Below are positions 19,196 through 27,512 of a stretch of DNA of 64,000 nucleotides, piece after piece (the stretch's first letter is position 1; the number at the start of each line of letters is the position of its first letter). The stretch spans positions 160,691-224,690 of the forward strand of contig NZ_QOVJ01000005.1 of assembly GCF_004104055.1 (NCBI RefSeq), in the 5' to 3' direction. Origin of the DNA: Leeuwenhoekiella aestuarii (lineage in GTDB: Bacteria; Bacteroidota; Bacteroidia; Flavobacteriales; Flavobacteriaceae). Made by a program: the position numbers and the translations under genes. The notes below the pieces were generated by a model. The model saw only the letters and a program-made list of their open reading frames with translations. It did not search any database and was not told the origin of the DNA.

Positions 19196-19242
19196 TTATT
19201 TAAATTATATGTCAACTTAGTCAAATATTGTTAGATTGAGCA

Positions 19243-19521
19243 TTGACTGAGAAAGAGAAAATAGGGAAACGAGTTGTAGAGCTTAGAAATAAAATTCCGA
19301 GTGATGAGTACAGTAACAAACAGGTCTCACAACAGGAATTGGCAGACAACAATATTGGGTTGACGAAGCAATTAATAGGCTCAATAGAAAGAGGAGATGC
19401 AAACCCTACCTTAGAAAAGCTTGTCTTACTAGCCAAAGCATTAAATCAAAAGAAAATAGATGTGTTGGGAATAGAAATAGATATTGACAAATTTATCAAA
19501 GAAGTCGATTCTAATACCTAA
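19243..19521 (+). CDS. XRE-family helix-turn-helix regulator (TTG start)
   Basis: A 92-residue cytoplasmic DNA-binding protein. Residues 27-70 form the lambda-repressor-like HTH: VSQQELADNN, then the recognition helix near LTKQLIGSIERG and the closing helix PTLEKLVLLAKALN. The start must be TTG at 19243, because an in-frame stop lies 6 bp upstream and there is no in-frame ATG. The C-terminal 25 residues are acidic and could mediate dimerisation. It stands alone between two gene-free stretches, just downstream of a perfect 26-bp palindrome. A cargo, addiction or island regulator is plausible, but no toxin partner is visible nearby. Confidence 0.8.
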   Translation: MTEKEKIGKRVVELRNKIPSDEYSNKQVSQQELADNNIGLTKQLIGSIERGDANPTLEKLVLLAKALNQKKIDVLGIEIDIDKFIKEVDSNT

Positions 19522-20356
19522 CCCTAACCTCAAAATAAAAGATTCTACTATAGTAATTTTACCGGCGACAGTTAAAAGTTAATAAAATCTTAATTTTTTA
19601 GATTTCCAAACCCGTTTTCATACACTCTTCATACTCTATCCTAGGCTTTGAGTAGGCTTTGCCTTGGAGTTGCCTAGCCTGAGGATTGGATTTAGGGGCT
19701 TTTGCAATTGAAATAATGTCTTAATCCGGGTATAGCTATACAATAGGGTTTCTAAATCCTGAAACGACTATACAGATTTAAGGGATTACGGGATTCTGTA
19801 AAATACTTCTAAAGTAAATATGTATTTATATAAAGACAATGATAAGGTGTTGATATACCGAGTTATCTGCAATTGCTCAGAAATGAAATTCCAGCGGAAT
19901 ATATTTCTCAACGGTAAAACTTCGAATTAGACCCTTCCAACATCAGGCAACGACGGATTTAAAAAAAATCAATCCACCGCGGAAATACTAAAAAGCGCAA
20001 AAATCATGCGAAATCAAAACTTATGCGGACCAAAATCCCGATGATAAAAAATAAACGCGTAGAATCTAAGTACTAAAAACTTTGTTTTTAGTTTCTACAC
20101 GACTTTGATAATAAACGAATAATCATACTACCAAAACCAATCACGCGCAAAAAAAAACAACTCAGATCTGAAAACGTGTTTACTTAGCTGTGTCGCAAAT
20201 TCAGATTACACTGGTTATAAAAATAGGTGGTTTTACGTATATCCGTAGTTCTGGTTTATTTAATTTCTATAAATTTAAAACAAAAAGGAAACAGCACATT
20301 TAGCCGCTACTTTTCATAACCACAACCGTTAACCACAATAGCCCTCTGTCGAAACA
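19522..20356. other. 835-bp gene-free stretch with hairpins
   Basis: No frame with family-like sequence. Features seen: direct repeat TAGGCTTTG at 19642-19650 and 19653-19661; a 12-bp palindrome GTATAGCTATAC at 19730-19741; arms at 19748-19752/19761-19765 and 19753-19758/19775-19780 that would form a pseudoknot; and an imperfect long hairpin at 20056-20101. The stretch around 19820-20040 has interrupted coding character on the plus strand (a frame broken by a stop after about 35 codons), so it may be gene debris I cannot identify. Confidence 0.5.
20056..20101. repeat. Long inverted repeat in the gene-free stretch
   Basis: The inner arms 20072-20080 and 20084-20092 (ACTAAAAAC/GTTTTTAGT, loop TTT) are perfect. 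The outer arms 20056-20064 and 20093-20101 (CGCGTAGAA/TTCTACACG) pair with one wobble, with a 7-nt bulge on the left side only. It could be a terminator for a lost gene or the hairpin of a dead mobile element. Confidence 0.45.
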
Positions 20357-21577
20357 ATGAAAATATTGAAACCAATAGTAGTCTTACTGATCCTTTTTTC
20401 TTTCAGGAGCAATGTACTAGGACAAAAAGCGGAAAGTACCGAATCAACCAATACGATCATTTCCTATTGGGACGAACAAAGAAAGGGGACGAACCATTTT
20501 AACCAAATTCCTTCAGAACAGTGGTTCGATGCTGCAAAAAAGGCAAATATAAAATTTGTGAGATTGGTTTTTGAAAAATGGGATGGAGAACAACGTGACT
20601 TTATACTTGGTGATGCGGACGATTATCAAGGAATTGTGAAAGGGGATTTTCAAAAACTTCTGTACTTTCTGGATTATGCAAACGAATTGAATATAAAGGT
20701 TGTCATCACACCTATTAGTTTGCCAGGTGATCGATGGATTCAATCAAACAACGACCAAAAAGACGGTTGTCTTTGGTTGAATTGGGATTATAGGCAACAA
20801 GCGGTTAATTACTGGAAAGACTTAGCTTCCCGATTGAGAGGACACCCAGCCATAGTAGGATACAATTTGGTCAATGAACCTCATCCTGAGTCCTATTATA
20901 AGAAGCATGATTTCTGGAAAAAAGATTTGACAGATTGGTATCAGACTGTAAAAGGAAGTCCGGGAGACCTTAATCTGTTTAACAGACAAATAGTACAAGC
21001 TATTCGGAGTGTAGACTCTGAAATGCCTATTATCATTGAATCCGGCCTATACTCGACCCCCTGGGCATTCGATTATTTAGAACCATTAGAGGATGATAAG
21101 ATCATCTATTCTTTTCACATGTACGAACCTTATACTTTTATAACTAAAAGTCTTAATAAAGACCGCTATAGTTATCCGGGAAGTATTCCAATCGATGGAC
21201 TAGAAGAACCATTTGAACTTAGCAAGGATGGATTGACCAATTTTTTAAAACCAATTAACGAATGGACAACCAAAAATAAAATACCAGCTAATAGAATCTG
21301 GGTGGGTGAATTTGGCTGTGACAGAAGTCTAAAAGGAGCAGAAAGTTATTTAGCTGATCTAATTTCCATTTTTAATGAAAATAACTGGCATTGGTCTTTT
21401 TATAGTTATCGTGAAGATGATGATTGGGAAGCAATGGATTATGAGTTAGGAAAGCAGAAAGTACATTATACCTATTGGGAATATCAAGAGGCTGAAACCA
21501 TGCATCTGCACTATGATGACATATACAACAGAGTAACGGACTCTTTTTGGGAAATATTTCAAGGAGAGTTTAAGTAA
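20357..21577 (+). CDS. Secreted glycoside hydrolase family 5 enzyme
   Basis: A 406-residue endo-beta-glucanase/mannanase-type (beta/alpha)8-barrel hydrolase that should cleave beta-linked glycans with retention. A signal peptide (hydrophobic residues 6-22) directs export. The GH5 residues are in place: acid/base Glu174 in YNLVNEP, His254 and Tyr256 in SFHMYEP, and nucleophile Glu318 in IWVGEFG. There is no carbohydrate-binding module and no type IX C-terminal sorting domain, so it is probably periplasmic or Sec-exported. Exact substrate cannot be told. No SusC/SusD pair accompanies it, so it is not part of a classical polysaccharide utilisation locus. Confidence 0.85.
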   Translation: MKILKPIVVLLILFSFRSNVLGQKAESTESTNTIISYWDEQRKGTNHFNQIPSEQWFDAAKKANIKFVRLVFEKWDGEQRDFILGDADDYQGIVKGDFQKLLYFLDYANELNIKVVITPISLPGDRWIQSNNDQKDGCLWLNWDYRQQAVNYWKDLASRLRGHPAIVGYNLVNEPHPESYYKKHDFWKKDLTDWYQTVKGSPGDLNLFNRQIVQAIRSVDSEMPIIIESGLYSTPWAFDYLEPLEDDKIIYSFHMYEPYTFITKSLNKDRYSYPGSIPIDGLEEPFELSKDGLTNFLKPINEWTTKNKIPANRIWVGEFGCDRSLKGAESYLADLISIFNENNWHWSFYSYREDDDWEAMDYELGKQKVHYTYWEYQEAETMHLHYDDIYNRVTDSFWEIFQGEFK

Positions 21578-21802
21578 AAGTGGATAACAAATGAAATAGA
21601 AAAGGCCTATATTGAGCTACCTGATACTGAATTGTAAAATTAAACTTTAGCGATATATGAAACGTTTGAGGCACATGCCATATCTGGACGTTCTATACAA
21701 TTCTAACTCACATCTTATCTTTATAAATTGATTTAAAATACTGGAATAAATCTTGAAAGATCAAATGACACCAAAGTATTATGAGCCTTTTGTAGCAAAA
21801 AT

Positions 21803-23068
21803 ATGAGCAAAATTATCACACCTACAACAGTTTCAGAGCGCATACCATCATTAGATTTTTTAAGGGGGATTGCCATTCTTGGAATTCTGTTTATAAATAT
21901 AGAGTCCTTTGTGTATCCCAATCCATGGAGTTCATGGCAGTATGGTTATGAAAGTGCTACAGATCACCATACACGCTTTTGGGTGTATTTTTTAACACAA
22001 GGCAAATTTTACACCATGTTCGCCTTACTTTTTGGTGTTGGCTTTGTGATTTTTATGCAGCGTATCCAACAAAAAGTTCATGGTTTAAAAGCTATGGACA
22101 TATATGCAAGAAGGTTGTTATGGTTGTTTGTTATAGGGTGCATTCACGCTTATTTTATTTGGGATGGTGATATCTTGTATCATTATGCTGTTTGTGGTCT
22201 GTTTTTGCTTCCGTTTCGTTCTATGAAAAACAGAAATCTAGTGCTAATTGTTTTGTTTTTAGCTTCCTTTTTATTTATAAAATCGTACGAGAGTGTTTCA
22301 AAAAGACAGGAGACATATTCAAATTATACAGAGGCTTTAAATAAAGAAGAAGCTAAAAGAACAGATAAAGACAATACGTTAATCTCTTCTTGGGAAAACA
22401 GATATACTAAAAAGTCACCTAACCCATCAGAAAAAATTGAGATTCCAAAACCTACCTATTGGCAAGGTGTTATAAGCTCTTATGAAAATCATAAGGTTCA
22501 CAAAGGGGAGTTCTATTATCAATCTTTAATGCTATCGTCTTTGATAGTAATGATTTTGGGGATGATATTATTCAGAGCTGGTATTTTTTCTGATTATAGG
22601 GTATGGAAATATTATTGGGCTATTACTGTTTTAGTATTGATTGTAGGTTTGGTGATAAACTACATGCGCTATTACCATTGGACATACAAAGACCATATTC
22701 CTAACCTCAACACATTCAAAGCATTATTGTTTGCGTTTCCAAAGGAAATATTAGGTGTTGGGTATATATTAGTATTAAATGGGATTTATCAGAAATACTT
22801 AAGGAATGTAAGGTTTAAGGTGTTTACCAAAATAGGCAGGACAGCTTTATCCAATTACATTTTCCAAAGTATTATTTTAGGAATCTTATTTTATGGCTAT
22901 GGCTTTGGATTGCATAATAGTTTTTCAAGATTTGAGCTTTTAGGTTTTGTTGTAACAATTTGGGCTATTCAAATCACATGTACACATTTTTGGTTGAGAT
23001 CCCACAAACAAGGGCCATTAGAATTTCTCTGGAGAAAGTTGACTTACAATTCATTTAACAAAACATAA
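21803..23068 (+). CDS. DUF418 multi-pass membrane protein
   Basis: A 421-residue inner-membrane protein. It begins with the DUF418-type opening (PSLDFLRGIAILGILFINI, residues 15-33) and carries about eight hydrophobic helices, with the conserved FTMFALLFGVGF segment near 70 and a C-terminal DUF418 domain from about residue 230 (FPKEILGVGYILV, then GRTALSNYIFQS). A hydrophilic insertion at about residues 165-220 splits the protein. The biochemical role of DUF418 proteins is unknown; some relatives resemble acyltransferase-type membrane proteins. 225 bp of gene-free sequence separates it from the GH5 gene. Confidence 0.85.
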   Translation: MSKIITPTTVSERIPSLDFLRGIAILGILFINIESFVYPNPWSSWQYGYESATDHHTRFWVYFLTQGKFYTMFALLFGVGFVIFMQRIQQKVHGLKAMDIYARRLLWLFVIGCIHAYFIWDGDILYHYAVCGLFLLPFRSMKNRNLVLIVLFLASFLFIKSYESVSKRQETYSNYTEALNKEEAKRTDKDNTLISSWENRYTKKSPNPSEKIEIPKPTYWQGVISSYENHKVHKGEFYYQSLMLSSLIVMILGMILFRAGIFSDYRVWKYYWAITVLVLIVGLVINYMRYYHWTYKDHIPNLNTFKALLFAFPKEILGVGYILVLNGIYQKYLRNVRFKVFTKIGRTALSNYIFQSIILGILFYGYGFGLHNSFSRFELLGFVVTIWAIQITCTHFWLRSHKQGPLEFLWRKLTYNSFNKT

Positions 23069-23172
23069 AACGTTGAATTAGAAAAGTTTCAAAAAAAGTA
23101 TTCTAAATGAAAACAAAATCAATCAAAACTATCATTCTCATTACACCATTATTACCTTTAATAACCCGTACC

Positions 23173-24072
23173 ATGAAATGCATAATTTTAACCTTAATAT
23201 TTTTCACCGCATCAATCTCAGTTGCTCAGCCAACTGTAAGCTTTACTTTCGATGATGGCAGTCTGTCAAAACGTGCAAACTATGAGTTTGAAGAGTGGAA
23301 CGATATGATTCTGAGTGCCTTGGATGATGCCCAAATCAAGGCGATCATTTTTGTTAAAACCGAAGGAAAATCTACTGATAAAGGAAAGCATCTTTTAGAA
23401 ACATGGAATGATAAAGGCCACCTAATTGCTAACCACACTTATTCTCATCCAAACTTTAACAAGGAAGAAATAAATGCGGAAGATTTTCGAACTGAACTTT
23501 TAAGAGCTGACTCGCTGATTAGCTCTTATAGCAACTACGTTAAGCTGTTCAGATTTCCTTACCTGAAGGAAGGCAATACGCGTGAAGAAATTGATAGCAT
23601 TCGTCAAATCATGAAATCCCTTGGATATAAAAACGGATACGTTACTATTGATGCATCAGATTGGTTTATCAGTAGCAGACTAAGAAAGAGACTAGGACAA
23701 AACCCGAATGCGAGCATTGAAGCTTTTAAGAATTTTTATTTAGAGCACTTATTTGAACGTGCTAGCTATTACGAAAACTTATCCTACGAGCTCACTGGGA
23801 GACATATTAAGCACACTTTACTTCTCCATCATAACCTTGCAGCTGCACTCTTCTTAGATGATCTCATCGCAATGTTCAAATCAAAAGGTTGGAAGGTAGT
23901 TTCAGCCGATGAGGCATTTAAAGACCCTATTTTTGAACAAACTCCTAACCATGCAGGAGAAAGCATAATTTGGGCGTTAGCTAAAGACTCTGGAAAATAT
24001 GAAGATCAACTAAGATATCCTGCAGAAGATAGTAGATACGAACAAGCGCGGATGGATGAGCTGGGTCTTTAA
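23173..24072 (+). CDS. Polysaccharide deacetylase (NodB / CE4 family)
   Basis: Metal-dependent deacetylase of the NodB-homology fold, likely acting on N- or O-acetyl groups of a glycan or related substrate in the periplasm. The start at 23173 gives a clean signal peptide (residues 1-19, ending SVAQ); an ATG at 23107 would add 22 hydrophobic residues. From 23173, TFDDG is at residues 25-29 (catalytic base and metal Asp), the metal-binding His pair HTYSH at 88-92, and RFPY at 127-130. A later LLHHN matches the final NodB motif. It follows DUF418 by about 100 bp in the same direction. Confidence 0.83.
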   Translation: MKCIILTLIFFTASISVAQPTVSFTFDDGSLSKRANYEFEEWNDMILSALDDAQIKAIIFVKTEGKSTDKGKHLLETWNDKGHLIANHTYSHPNFNKEEINAEDFRTELLRADSLISSYSNYVKLFRFPYLKEGNTREEIDSIRQIMKSLGYKNGYVTIDASDWFISSRLRKRLGQNPNASIEAFKNFYLEHLFERASYYENLSYELTGRHIKHTLLLHHNLAAALFLDDLIAMFKSKGWKVVSADEAFKDPIFEQTPNHAGESIIWALAKDSGKYEDQLRYPAEDSRYEQARMDELGL

Positions 24073-24118
24073 AAACGAAAGGGATTAATGGAAGAAGAAC
24101 CTATAGAGGTTTTATTAA

Positions 24119-24301
24119 ATCAACGTTATTTCGTTCCCTAATTCTGGAAATGCTTATGACAGTTTAGGTGAAGCCTATATGATAGCGGGGAATAAAGAAC
24201 TTGCTATTGAAAATTATAAAAAGTTTGCTGAAATAGACCCAACAAATATTAATGGAGCAAAGATTTTTGAAAAACTAAAATCAAAAAATTTACTCAAATT
24301 T
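24119..24301 (+). pseudogene. Remnant of a TPR-tailed gene fused in frame to the next gene
   Basis: The frame opens after a stop at 24116-24118 and encodes the end of a tetratricopeptide tail: NAYDSLGEAY, then MIAGNKELAIENYKKF, then NPTN-like FEKLK. Such a tail is typical of the C-terminus of serine hydrolases and related flavobacterial proteins. Nothing of the upstream catalytic part remains, and no stop separates the fragment from the amidohydrolase start at 24302, so a deletion joined the two genes. Confidence 0.7.
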
Positions 24302-25750
24302 ATGGCATTACTCAATTCATCTTATATCTATTTTATACTGACTTTCATTTTGTGTTTTTTGAGTTGTAAAAACACATCAGAAAGACACTATTCTTTTGCC
24401 GAAGAACAGCTATCAACAACAATATTATCCGATAGTATAATGTCGTGTGTTAAGTACCACGAAAATTTGATAGCATTTACCAATGCCACAATAGTAGACG
24501 GAACGGGTACATCCATAAAGCAAAATCAAACAGTAATCATTGAAAATGGAATTTTTAAAGAGATGGGTATTCATTCTGATATTAAAATTCCTCAAAATGC
24601 TAAAACGATTAACCTAAAAGGGAAAACAATCATTCCAGGAATAGTAGGCATGCATAACCATTTACATATTCCTAGATTTCCTGATGTTGGTGACGTAGCT
24701 GCTAAATTATATTTAGCTTCTGGGGTCACAACCATACAGACCTGTGGCGCGGCATCACCTTATAATGAATTGGAACTGTCAAAACGAATAAAAGACGCTA
24801 AACAAGTTGGACCCGAAATTATCCCTAGCGCGCCTTTTATTACAGGACAAGGTGGTAATCCTAATATGATTATTCCAAGAGATACTAAACATCTTAAAGA
24901 CACTATGCAACATTGGTTAGACCAAGATGTAAAATGGTTTAAAGTCTATCGAAATACAAATCCAAATGATCTAAAAACAATCATCGAAGTTGCCCATAAT
25001 AATGACGCGAAAGTAAGAGGACATTTATGTTCAATAACCTTTGAAGAAGCTACCAAACTAGGAATTGACGCTATCGAACATGGATTGAATAGTACAAGTG
25101 ATTTTAGAACCAATAAATTTTATGGACAATGCAATGGTGGTCGCGAGTATATGGATGAGTTAATTATTAACAGCACAGAAGTTAAGCGCCTACAACAGTT
25201 AATGATAGACAACAAGGTCTTTTTAACCTCAACAGTAGCTATTTATGAAGCAAGCATACCTAACAGAGCCTTTGCAGATAAAAGAACTATAAAAGTAATG
25301 TCCCCTTTTTTGCAAAATCAATACAAAGAAAGAAGAGCAAGTTTTAATAAACAAATTAATGATAGTATAAGAAATAATCGATTAAAACGCATCATGGAGT
25401 TCGAATATCAATACTATAAAATGGGCGGTTTGTTATGTGCAGGTGTCGATGCTGGCAGGCATGTGCTACCGGGATTTGGAGACCAACGAAATTACGAATT
25501 ACTTATTGAAACTGGTTTTACTACTGAAGAAGCTGTTCAGATTATGACTGGTAATGGAGCTAAAGCATTGGATCGTCAGGATATTGGAACCATTCAAGTA
25601 GGCAAAAGAGCTGATTTTGTTATCCTAAACGGAAATTTAGAAAACGATGCAAGCACCATAAAAAATGTCGAAACTGTTTTTAAAGAAGGAGTAGGTTATA
25701 ATTCTAAAAAAATATTAGAAAAAATAACTGGCAAATTTGGTATGGAATGA
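24302..25750 (+). CDS. Lipoprotein amidohydrolase (metal-dependent, imidazolonepropionase-like)
   Basis: A member of the amidohydrolase superfamily, probably a periplasmic cyclic-amide or peptide-bond hydrolase. ATG 24302 is chosen over 24179 because it gives a lipoprotein signal ending FLSC (Cys22), while the upstream frame is debris of another gene. Counting from 24302, the binuclear metal site is complete: HNHLH at 118-122, Lys214 (WFKVY), His241 (RGHLC), His260 (IEHG) and Asp383 (GVDAG). The C-terminus has the usual GxxADFVILNGN beta-sandwich strand. Actual substrate unknown. Last intact gene of the island. Confidence 0.82.
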   Translation: MALLNSSYIYFILTFILCFLSCKNTSERHYSFAEEQLSTTILSDSIMSCVKYHENLIAFTNATIVDGTGTSIKQNQTVIIENGIFKEMGIHSDIKIPQNAKTINLKGKTIIPGIVGMHNHLHIPRFPDVGDVAAKLYLASGVTTIQTCGAASPYNELELSKRIKDAKQVGPEIIPSAPFITGQGGNPNMIIPRDTKHLKDTMQHWLDQDVKWFKVYRNTNPNDLKTIIEVAHNNDAKVRGHLCSITFEEATKLGIDAIEHGLNSTSDFRTNKFYGQCNGGREYMDELIINSTEVKRLQQLMIDNKVFLTSTVAIYEASIPNRAFADKRTIKVMSPFLQNQYKERRASFNKQINDSIRNNRLKRIMEFEYQYYKMGGLLCAGVDAGRHVLPGFGDQRNYELLIETGFTTEEAVQIMTGNGAKALDRQDIGTIQVGKRADFVILNGNLENDASTIKNVETVFKEGVGYNSKKILEKITGKFGME

Positions 25751-25878
25751 AAAAGATGAAGTCATATATACTGATTATATGTTGTTATTCCTTAATTGGC
25801 TTAATATCAAGAAGATTACTGAAGGAGGTCAATTATCCTGCTAGAATTTGCCAATTTAAATTAAAACTGTACCTTTAG
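25747..25878 (+). other. Short frame, 43 residues, probable debris
   Basis: Starts at an ATG that overlaps the amidohydrolase stop (ATGA) and opens like a signal peptide (MKKMKSYILIICCYSLIGL), then quickly loses protein-like character and stops. It may be the start of a gene whose remainder has been lost. I recognise no family. Confidence 0.3.
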
Positions 25879-25940
25879 ACTGAATGTCAATCAATTAGGA
25901 TCAAAATTAATGGTAGTAATCCTAGAGGCACCAAAACTAA

Positions 25941-26117
25941 AAACTGCCTGAACGCTTTGTGTTACAGGCATTTAATAAAAATACCGACTTCTGGCGAGAA
26001 CTCAAAGCAAATGTATGCTGCCCTAATGATAGCATTAGAAATATATCTTTCGGAGAAACAGCGTTTGAGAGAGTTGATGATAAAACCAATGCTTACAAAG
26101 TCTTCTTAGCTCTTTAA
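25941..26117 (+). pseudogene. C-terminal remnant of an unidentified gene
   Basis: A 58-codon frame without a start codon, opened by a stop at 25938-25940. It has the composition of a real protein end (KLPERFVLQAFNKNTDF ... NISFGETAFERVDDK ... FLAL) but no family I can name. It ends 3 bp before the convergent ABC permease gene, which marks the right edge of the accessory region. Confidence 0.4.
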
Positions 26118-26120
26118 GCA

Positions 26121-27374
26121 TTACATCCCGGTTCGTATCGCCTCCACAGGATCTAAGCGCGAAGCCATAAATGCAGGGACAATACCTGCAATGAGTCCTA
26201 TTATCACAGAACTTGAAAGCCCAAGTAAAGCATTACCAGCAGAAAGTATAAACTCAAAACTACCTGTAAACTGAGAAAGTATCACAGTGATAATCCACAC
26301 CAAACCAAGTCCGATCAAGCCACCTATAACTGCGAGAATTATAGATTCAAATAAAAACTGAAGTAATATAAATCGATTTTTAGCACCTAAGGCTTTTTGA
26401 ATACCTATCAAATTGGTACGTTCTTTAACGCTCACAAACATAATATTTGCAATACCAAAACCACCTACGAGTAAAGAAAACAGACCTATAAATCCACCTA
26501 TGGTAGACATCGTGCCCGTAATGTTATCTATAAAATCGGTAAATCCTGAAAGTTGATTTATAAAAAATGTATTTACCTCATCCGGTTTCAAGCCACGCAC
26601 CTGACGCAGTCTTTGGGTAAGCACTGCATTAAATTCAGGGATATCCACTCCTGCTTCAGGCTTTACTATTATCTGTGGAAATGCAGATTTATTATTGCTT
26701 CCGTAAATACGGCGTACAACATTTACCGGCAAGATCACCATCCCATCTTTTGAAGGACCAAAAATACTATTCCCTTCTTTTTCTAAAACCCCAATGATCG
26801 TAAAACGCTGTCCATATAAACGCACTTGTTTTCCTAACGGATCTAAATTTCCAAACAATCCTTCAGCAATCTCATCGCCTAAAACCAAAACGTTAGATCC
26901 GCTATTAGATTCAGACTCATTAAAAAACCTTCCTTCCGCAAGCTGTAAGGCTTCTATATTGTAATACCCATCAGTCACCGGAGCAATATTAACCCCAGTC
27001 ACTAATTTATCACCGTACTTTATAGATTCTGCTCCCACGTTTAAAACAAAAGATGCCGCTTCTACATCTGGAACATTTCGCTTTATATATTGATATTCTT
27101 CATAACTCACATCAGGAAACTGCTCCCGTTTCCATTGCGGAATATCAGTAGGACCAAATGAAAAACGCATTACAATTATCGTACTGTTATCTAGAGAAGA
27201 AAGACTTCCTTTTATTTCCTGTTTTAATGAATCTACAGCAGCCAAAACCCCGATAATAGAAAAAATACCTATGGTCACACCCAGCAATGACAAGAGCGTA
27301 CGCAACTTATTGTTGCGCAATGCATTAATTGCAAAGGCTAGACTTTCTTTTAATACCCTAAGATAAATGAGCAT
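26121..27374 (-). CDS. MacB/FtsX-type ABC transporter permease
   Basis: A 417-residue type VII ABC transporter subunit. It has an N-terminal membrane helix at about 20-42 (RNNKLRTLLSLLGVTIGIF, the MacB N-terminal signature), a large periplasmic MacB_PCD domain to about residue 280, then three helices of the FtsX domain (about 285-310, 335-365 and 375-405) ending DPVEAIRTGM. The ATPase and membrane-fusion protein that normally pair with it are not in the window. Partners would export peptides, lipoproteins or drugs, or work as mechanotransmission. It transcribes toward the accessory region from a site divergent to purH. Confidence 0.87.
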   Translation of the reverse strand: MLIYLRVLKESLAFAINALRNNKLRTLLSLLGVTIGIFSIIGVLAAVDSLKQEIKGSLSSLDNSTIIVMRFSFGPTDIPQWKREQFPDVSYEEYQYIKRNVPDVEAASFVLNVGAESIKYGDKLVTGVNIAPVTDGYYNIEALQLAEGRFFNESESNSGSNVLVLGDEIAEGLFGNLDPLGKQVRLYGQRFTIIGVLEKEGNSIFGPSKDGMVILPVNVVRRIYGSNNKSAFPQIIVKPEAGVDIPEFNAVLTQRLRQVRGLKPDEVNTFFINQLSGFTDFIDNITGTMSTIGGFIGLFSLLVGGFGIANIMFVSVKERTNLIGIQKALGAKNRFILLQFLFESIILAVIGGLIGLGLVWIITVILSQFTGSFEFILSAGNALLGLSSSVIIGLIAGIVPAFMASRLDPVEAIRTGM

Positions 27375-27482
27375 AGAAGTGTGATAATTTGAATACAGGT
27401 TTGACGCAGAAGCGCACTGAGTGTTACAAAATTATGCTAAGAAAATACAAAAAATAGCACCATACTTTAGTGGTTAAATTCA

Positions 27483-27490
27483 TACTTTTG
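27483..27490 (+). promoter_or_regulatory. Promoter -7 box of purH
   Basis: TACTTTTG matches TAnnTTTG exactly, 22 bp before the purH start. No TTG is found at the expected -33 distance, so it is a partial promoter. No PurR-type operator or riboswitch is apparent. Confidence 0.45.
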
Positions 27491-27512
27491 CACCCAAATT
27501 AAAAATTTCTTC

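Larger units (their letters stand above)
18802..19242. other. 440-bp intergenic stretch with structured elements
   Basis: No credible reading frame on either strand. It holds a small CCGCT/AGCGG hairpin near 18860, the nested inverted-repeat element at 18979-19084 and the 26-bp palindrome at 19170-19195. The part up to about 19090 is GC-richer than the A/T-rich remainder, so it may be of mixed origin. Confidence 0.6.
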
